Below, piece after piece: positions 61,210 to 64,000 of a DNA stretch of 64,000 bases. The position numbers and the translations under genes are program-made. This DNA is from Paradevosia sp036499825 (lineage in GTDB: Bacteria > Pseudomonadota > Alphaproteobacteria > Rhizobiales > Devosiaceae), in the NCBI GenBank assembly GCA_036499825.1, contig DASYCZ010000042.1, forward strand, positions 84,973 to 148,972, read 5' to 3'. The notes beneath the pieces were generated by a model. The model was not told the origin of the DNA. It searched no databases and worked only from the letters and a program-made list of their open reading frames with translations. Each line of letters begins with the position of its first letter. The stretch's first letter is position 1.

Positions 61210-63270
61210 ATGTTTAAATTCTCAGGACTTTCGATCAAGGCAACCTTTACGCTCATTGCTGCGAGCATGGTCGCGACTATTGCGATCGTGGCGCTCGCAA
61301 CCGGCTTTTACTTCATGGCCGATGGAAGAATGACCGATACGTTGCAGCAGAAATACGAATCCTATCTGCTGGCCGATGAGTTTCGGCAGGGCTCCGATGA
61401 TCTGACGCGCCTCGCCCGCACCTATGTGGTCACCGGCGATGCCCAGTATCAGCAGCAATATAACGACATCATCGCCGTGCGCGATGGCGTCAAGCCGCGC
61501 CCCGACGGCAAATCCGTGCCTCTGCTCGACCTGATGCGCGCCGCCGGCTTCTCCAAGACCGAATTCGATGCCCTCGACCACGCCAAGGCGGAATCGGATG
61601 GCCTGGCCAAGCTCGAAACCAAGGCCATGAACACCATTGCGGGCGGCGCCACCCCTGCCGAGCGCGACGACGCCATCACCCTGCTGCATGGACAGGACTA
61701 TGCCGACATCAAGGCCAAGATCCTGGTGCCGGTGGAGCAGTTCTTCGCCGCGCTCGATGCCCGCACCGAGGGCGAAGTGGCCGCCGCCCAGCAGCAGGTC
61801 GAGCTTTCCCGCATCGCCATGATGGTGGCGGGGCTCCTGCTGCTCGTGATGGCGATCGCCACCCAGGTCGTCACCACCCGCAAGGTCACGCGCCGCATCG
61901 TCGGCCTCAATGGCAGCATGCAGGCCCTGGTGGCCGGCGATTTCTCCAAGGATGTGCCGTTTGTGGGCGAGGGCGATGAAATCGGCCTCATGGCCGATGC
62001 GGTCGGCACCTTCCGCGAAAACGCCATCAAGATCGCGCGCCTTTCCGATGACGACCGGCGCCGCACCAGGGAATTGATGGATCGCGCCAGCATGATCGAA
62101 TTGCTGCAGAACTCGGTCGATAGCGCCGTGGGCGCCGCCGCGGCGGGCGATTTCAGCCGCAAGGTCGACACCTCCGTGGATGATCCGAGCCTCGCCAAGC
62201 TCGCGCGTAACGTCAATGAGCTGATCGATACGGTGGGCCGCGGCATCGACGAAACCGGCGGCGTGCTGGCCGCACTGGCGCGCCAGGACCTGACGCTGCG
62301 CGTTCAGGGCGAGTATCAGGGCTCGTTCCTCAAGCTCAAGAGCGACACCAATGCGGTGGCCGAAACCCTCACCAAGGTGATGAGCGGGCTGCGCTCCACC
62401 TCATCGACGCTGAAAGTGGCGACGGGCGAAATCCTCGCCGGCGCCAACGATCTCAGCGAACGGACGACGCGCCAGGCCGCCACGATCGAGGAAACCAGCG
62501 CCGCCATGGAACAGCTGGCCGGCACGGTGTCGCAGAACGCCAAGCGCGCCAAGGAAGCCAGCACCAGCGCCGAGCAGGTGACCGCGACCGCCGAGCAGGG
62601 CGGCGTGGTGATGCGCGATGCCAATGCGGCCATGGAGCGGATCCAGGAATCCTCGACCAAGATCTCCAACATCATCGGGCTGATCGACGATATCGCCTTC
62701 CAGACCAACCTCCTGGCCCTCAACGCCTCGGTGGAAGCAGCCCGCGCCGGCGATGCCGGCAAGGGTTTCGCGGTGGTGGCGGTGGAAGTCAGGCGCCTGG
62801 CGCAATCGGCGGCGTCGGCCTCCTCCGACATCAAGCAGCTGATCGAGCAGAGCGTCGGCGAGGTCCGCGCCGGCTCCCGCCTCGTCTCGGACGCCGCCTC
62901 CCGGCTCGATGTCGTCCTCAGCAGCATCCGGGACAACACGCTCCTGATGCGCGGCATTGCGGAAGACAGCGTCGCGCAGGCCTCCGGGATCAGCGAAGTG
63001 GTGGTGGCCATCCGCCAGATGGACGAGATGACCCAGCACAACGCCGCACTGGTGGAGGAGACCAACGCGGCCATCGAGCAGACGGAATCGCAGGCCGGCG
63101 AACTCGACCGCGTGGTGGGCACCTTCATCATCGACGGTGCCGCCATGGACCGCACCCCCCAGCGCCGCCCCGCCGCTCCCCGCGCCCAGACCATGGGCAC
63201 CGCGGCCGCCGCCAGACGCTACGGCGTCGACGGCAACGCCGCCCTCAAGGAAGAATGGGCGGAGTTCTAG
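61210..63270 (+). CDS. Methyl-accepting chemotaxis protein
   Basis: 686-residue transmembrane chemoreceptor. TM1 (TFTLIAASMVATIAIVALAT) and TM2 (IAMMVAGLLLLVMAIATQVV) bracket a ~160-residue helical periplasmic domain. HAMP and a second HAMP-like helical segment follow, then the MCP signalling domain with tip IIGLIDDIAFQTNLLALNAS and VEAARAGDAGKGFAVVA. The C-terminus ends EEWAEF, matching the W-x-x-F pentapeptide that tethers CheR/CheB. The start is ATG at 61210, preferred to GTG at 61195, since GGAAG is spaced 8 nt from it. The ligand is unknown; the regulatory element at 61072 suggests cell-cycle/motility control. Confidence 0.94.
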   Translation: MFKFSGLSIKATFTLIAASMVATIAIVALATGFYFMADGRMTDTLQQKYESYLLADEFRQGSDDLTRLARTYVVTGDAQYQQQYNDIIAVRDGVKPRPDGKSVPLLDLMRAAGFSKTEFDALDHAKAESDGLAKLETKAMNTIAGGATPAERDDAITLLHGQDYADIKAKILVPVEQFFAALDARTEGEVAAAQQQVELSRIAMMVAGLLLLVMAIATQVVTTRKVTRRIVGLNGSMQALVAGDFSKDVPFVGEGDEIGLMADAVGTFRENAIKIARLSDDDRRRTRELMDRASMIELLQNSVDSAVGAAAAGDFSRKVDTSVDDPSLAKLARNVNELIDTVGRGIDETGGVLAALARQDLTLRVQGEYQGSFLKLKSDTNAVAETLTKVMSGLRSTSSTLKVATGEILAGANDLSERTTRQAATIEETSAAMEQLAGTVSQNAKRAKEASTSAEQVTATAEQGGVVMRDANAAMERIQESSTKISNIIGLIDDIAFQTNLLALNASVEAARAGDAGKGFAVVAVEVRRLAQSAASASSDIKQLIEQSVGEVRAGSRLVSDAASRLDVVLSSIRDNTLLMRGIAEDSVAQASGISEVVVAIRQMDEMTQHNAALVEETNAAIEQTESQAGELDRVVGTFIIDGAAMDRTPQRRPAAPRAQTMGTAAAARRYGVDGNAALKEEWAEF

Positions 63271-63327
63271 AAAGGCTCATCGATGCGGGCAGGGCGGGTA
63301 TTCCCGCCCTGCCTTGGGGCAAAACAG

Positions 63328-63579
63328 ATGACCATGCGCGACGAAGTTCGGAAAATCCTCCGGAGCGACTGGGATCCGGTCGGCATTAAGTTCGAGCCAT
63401 TGGCCCAGACCGAATATGATGCCTATGTCAGCCTGATTCACGACATGGTCACCAACGGTCAGACCGCCGACCAGCTGTTCGAGATGCTGGATGAGTTGGA
63501 AGGCGAGATGGGCATACTGGTCGGCAACGACACCACGAGACGAGCCGCCGCGGAGAAGCTCAGGGCGCTGGGAGCCTGA
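63328..63579 (+). CDS. Small DUF1871-like protein
   Basis: About 83 residues: MTMRDEVRKILRSDWDPVGI, then an all-helical remainder (EYDAYVSLIHDMVTNGQTAD QLFEMLDELEGEMG in two pieces). The RxILxxxWDPxGI start and the EYDxY motif are recurrent in DUF1871-like proteins, many of them near toxin/immunity loci. The start at 63328 has only GGGG-rich DNA upstream; the longer frame from 63283 covers the 3' gap after the chemoreceptor. It follows that gene by 57 bp on the same strand and could be co-transcribed. No defined function. Confidence 0.7.
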   Translation: MTMRDEVRKILRSDWDPVGIKFEPLAQTEYDAYVSLIHDMVTNGQTADQLFEMLDELEGEMGILVGNDTTRRAAAEKLRALGA

Positions 63580-63589
63580 GCGCACGAGA

Positions 63590-63895
63590 CGGAGCGTGTC
63601 GCGGTGATCGCCGATCTCTCGGCCACCTCGCCCCTTTGGGGACTTCGAGCCGTTCCGCCAGAGGCGGAGCAATCGCTCCGGTGGAGCGATTGGAGGCGAG
63701 AAGGCCATGAGAGCTACGCTCGAATGGCGAGACGCGTGGCAACGATCGCCAATCTCTCGGCGCACCTCGCCCCTTTGGGGAGAGGTCGACGCGATAGCGT
63801 CGGGTGAGGGGTGCGGAGTTCTCAGCGTCCCTGGTATAGCGGTTCACGCTACAACAGAGACTTCAGCGCAACCCCTCACCCCCCTGTCGGACCCT
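63590..63895. repeat. Family B composite at window end
   Basis: CACCTCGCCCCTTTGGGGAC, GGAGGCGAGAAGGCCATGAG, GAGCTACGCTCGAATGGCGA, GTCGACGCGATAGCGTCGGG and CAACCCCTCACCCCCCTGTC. The order of the modules resembles the 10783 copy. Confidence 0.85.
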
Positions 63896-64000
63896 TGTAA
63901 CTTGAAGCCGCCGTTATCTGGTAAGGATAGCGTTGCGGTGATGCGGGGCAGCTCGAAGAACCCTTGGGCATTGCAGCCCGTGGGAGAGCCAGGGGCGCCC
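63896..64000. other. Unassigned terminal sequence
   Basis: About 105 bp outside the repeat. One minus-strand frame is open to the window edge and reads FFELPRITATLSLPDNGGFK near its end, possibly the 3' tail of a gene transcribed from beyond the window. There is too little to assign. Confidence 0.25.

Overview
The window is GC-rich DNA with tightly packed operons. It looks like a chromosomal segment of an alphaproteobacterium of the Hyphomicrobiales, probably close to Devosia. Reasons are the thiXYZ-type operon under a TPP riboswitch, rhizobial-style regulators and chemoreceptor, CtrA/GANTC-like promoter sites, and the abundant short intergenic palindromes typical of that order. Taxonomy is inferred from content only. 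I see no tRNA, rRNA, transposase, integrase or CRISPR array.

Layout. 1-3.3 kb: 3' part of a large autotransporter (AT1), whose 5' end lies outside the window. 4.2-8.4 kb: AraC-type regulator, then a redox cluster (nitroreductase, AhpD-like enzyme, azoreductase, NADPH:quinone-type reductase). 9.0-12.1 kb: TauE/SafE permease with divergent LysR regulator, then two orphan genes. 12.3-16.2 kb: autotransporter AT2 (minus), followed by LuxR-type, SRPBCC and ArsR-type genes. 19.6-21.8 kb: ClC chloride/proton antiporter and a P-loop protein. 22.0-27.0 kb: autotransporter AT3. 27.6-28.8 kb: divergent SDR/HxlR pair. 28.9-33.5 kb: TPP-riboswitch operon for uptake of a thiamine precursor, ending in an LLM flavin monooxygenase. 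34.4-39.9 kb: orphan genes (GrpB family, DUF4279-like, SDR, GlxA-type regulator, YciI-like) separated by repeats. 40.0-41.1 kb: a lower-GC RhuM gene beside a truncated reading frame. 41.3-50.5 kb: a nine-gene operon (peptide-type ABC transporter, COG3964-type amidohydrolase, RidA, SelA-like PLP enzyme, IclR regulator). 51-52.4 kb: two orphan genes. 53.1-57.2 kb: autotransporter AT4 (minus). 57.5-60.8 kb: divergent rtcR/rtcB with a sigma-54 promoter and a short coupled ORF. 61.2-63.6 kb: chemoreceptor and a small DUF1871-like gene.

How the parts work together. The ABC operon at 41.3-50.5 kb reads as import of a small amide or peptide-like compound, deacylation by the amidohydrolase, ammonia-lyase or racemase-type chemistry by the PLP enzyme, and clearing of the reactive enamine/imine by RidA, with IclR as probable repressor. 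The TPP-controlled operon scavenges a pyrimidine precursor of thiamine. rtcR/rtcB is an inducible RNA ligation/repair unit.

The other hallmark is the repeat load. Family A (a palindrome around TTCCGGCGAAGGCCGGAA) and family B (a mosaic containing TATCGCGTCGACCTCTCCCC) fill most non-coding gaps, often as composites of 100-500 bp. Many orphan genes sit singly between them. Three of the four autotransporters (AT1, AT3, AT4) share a closely related beta-barrel and a degenerate Pro/Gly-rich linker; AT2 has a different barrel.
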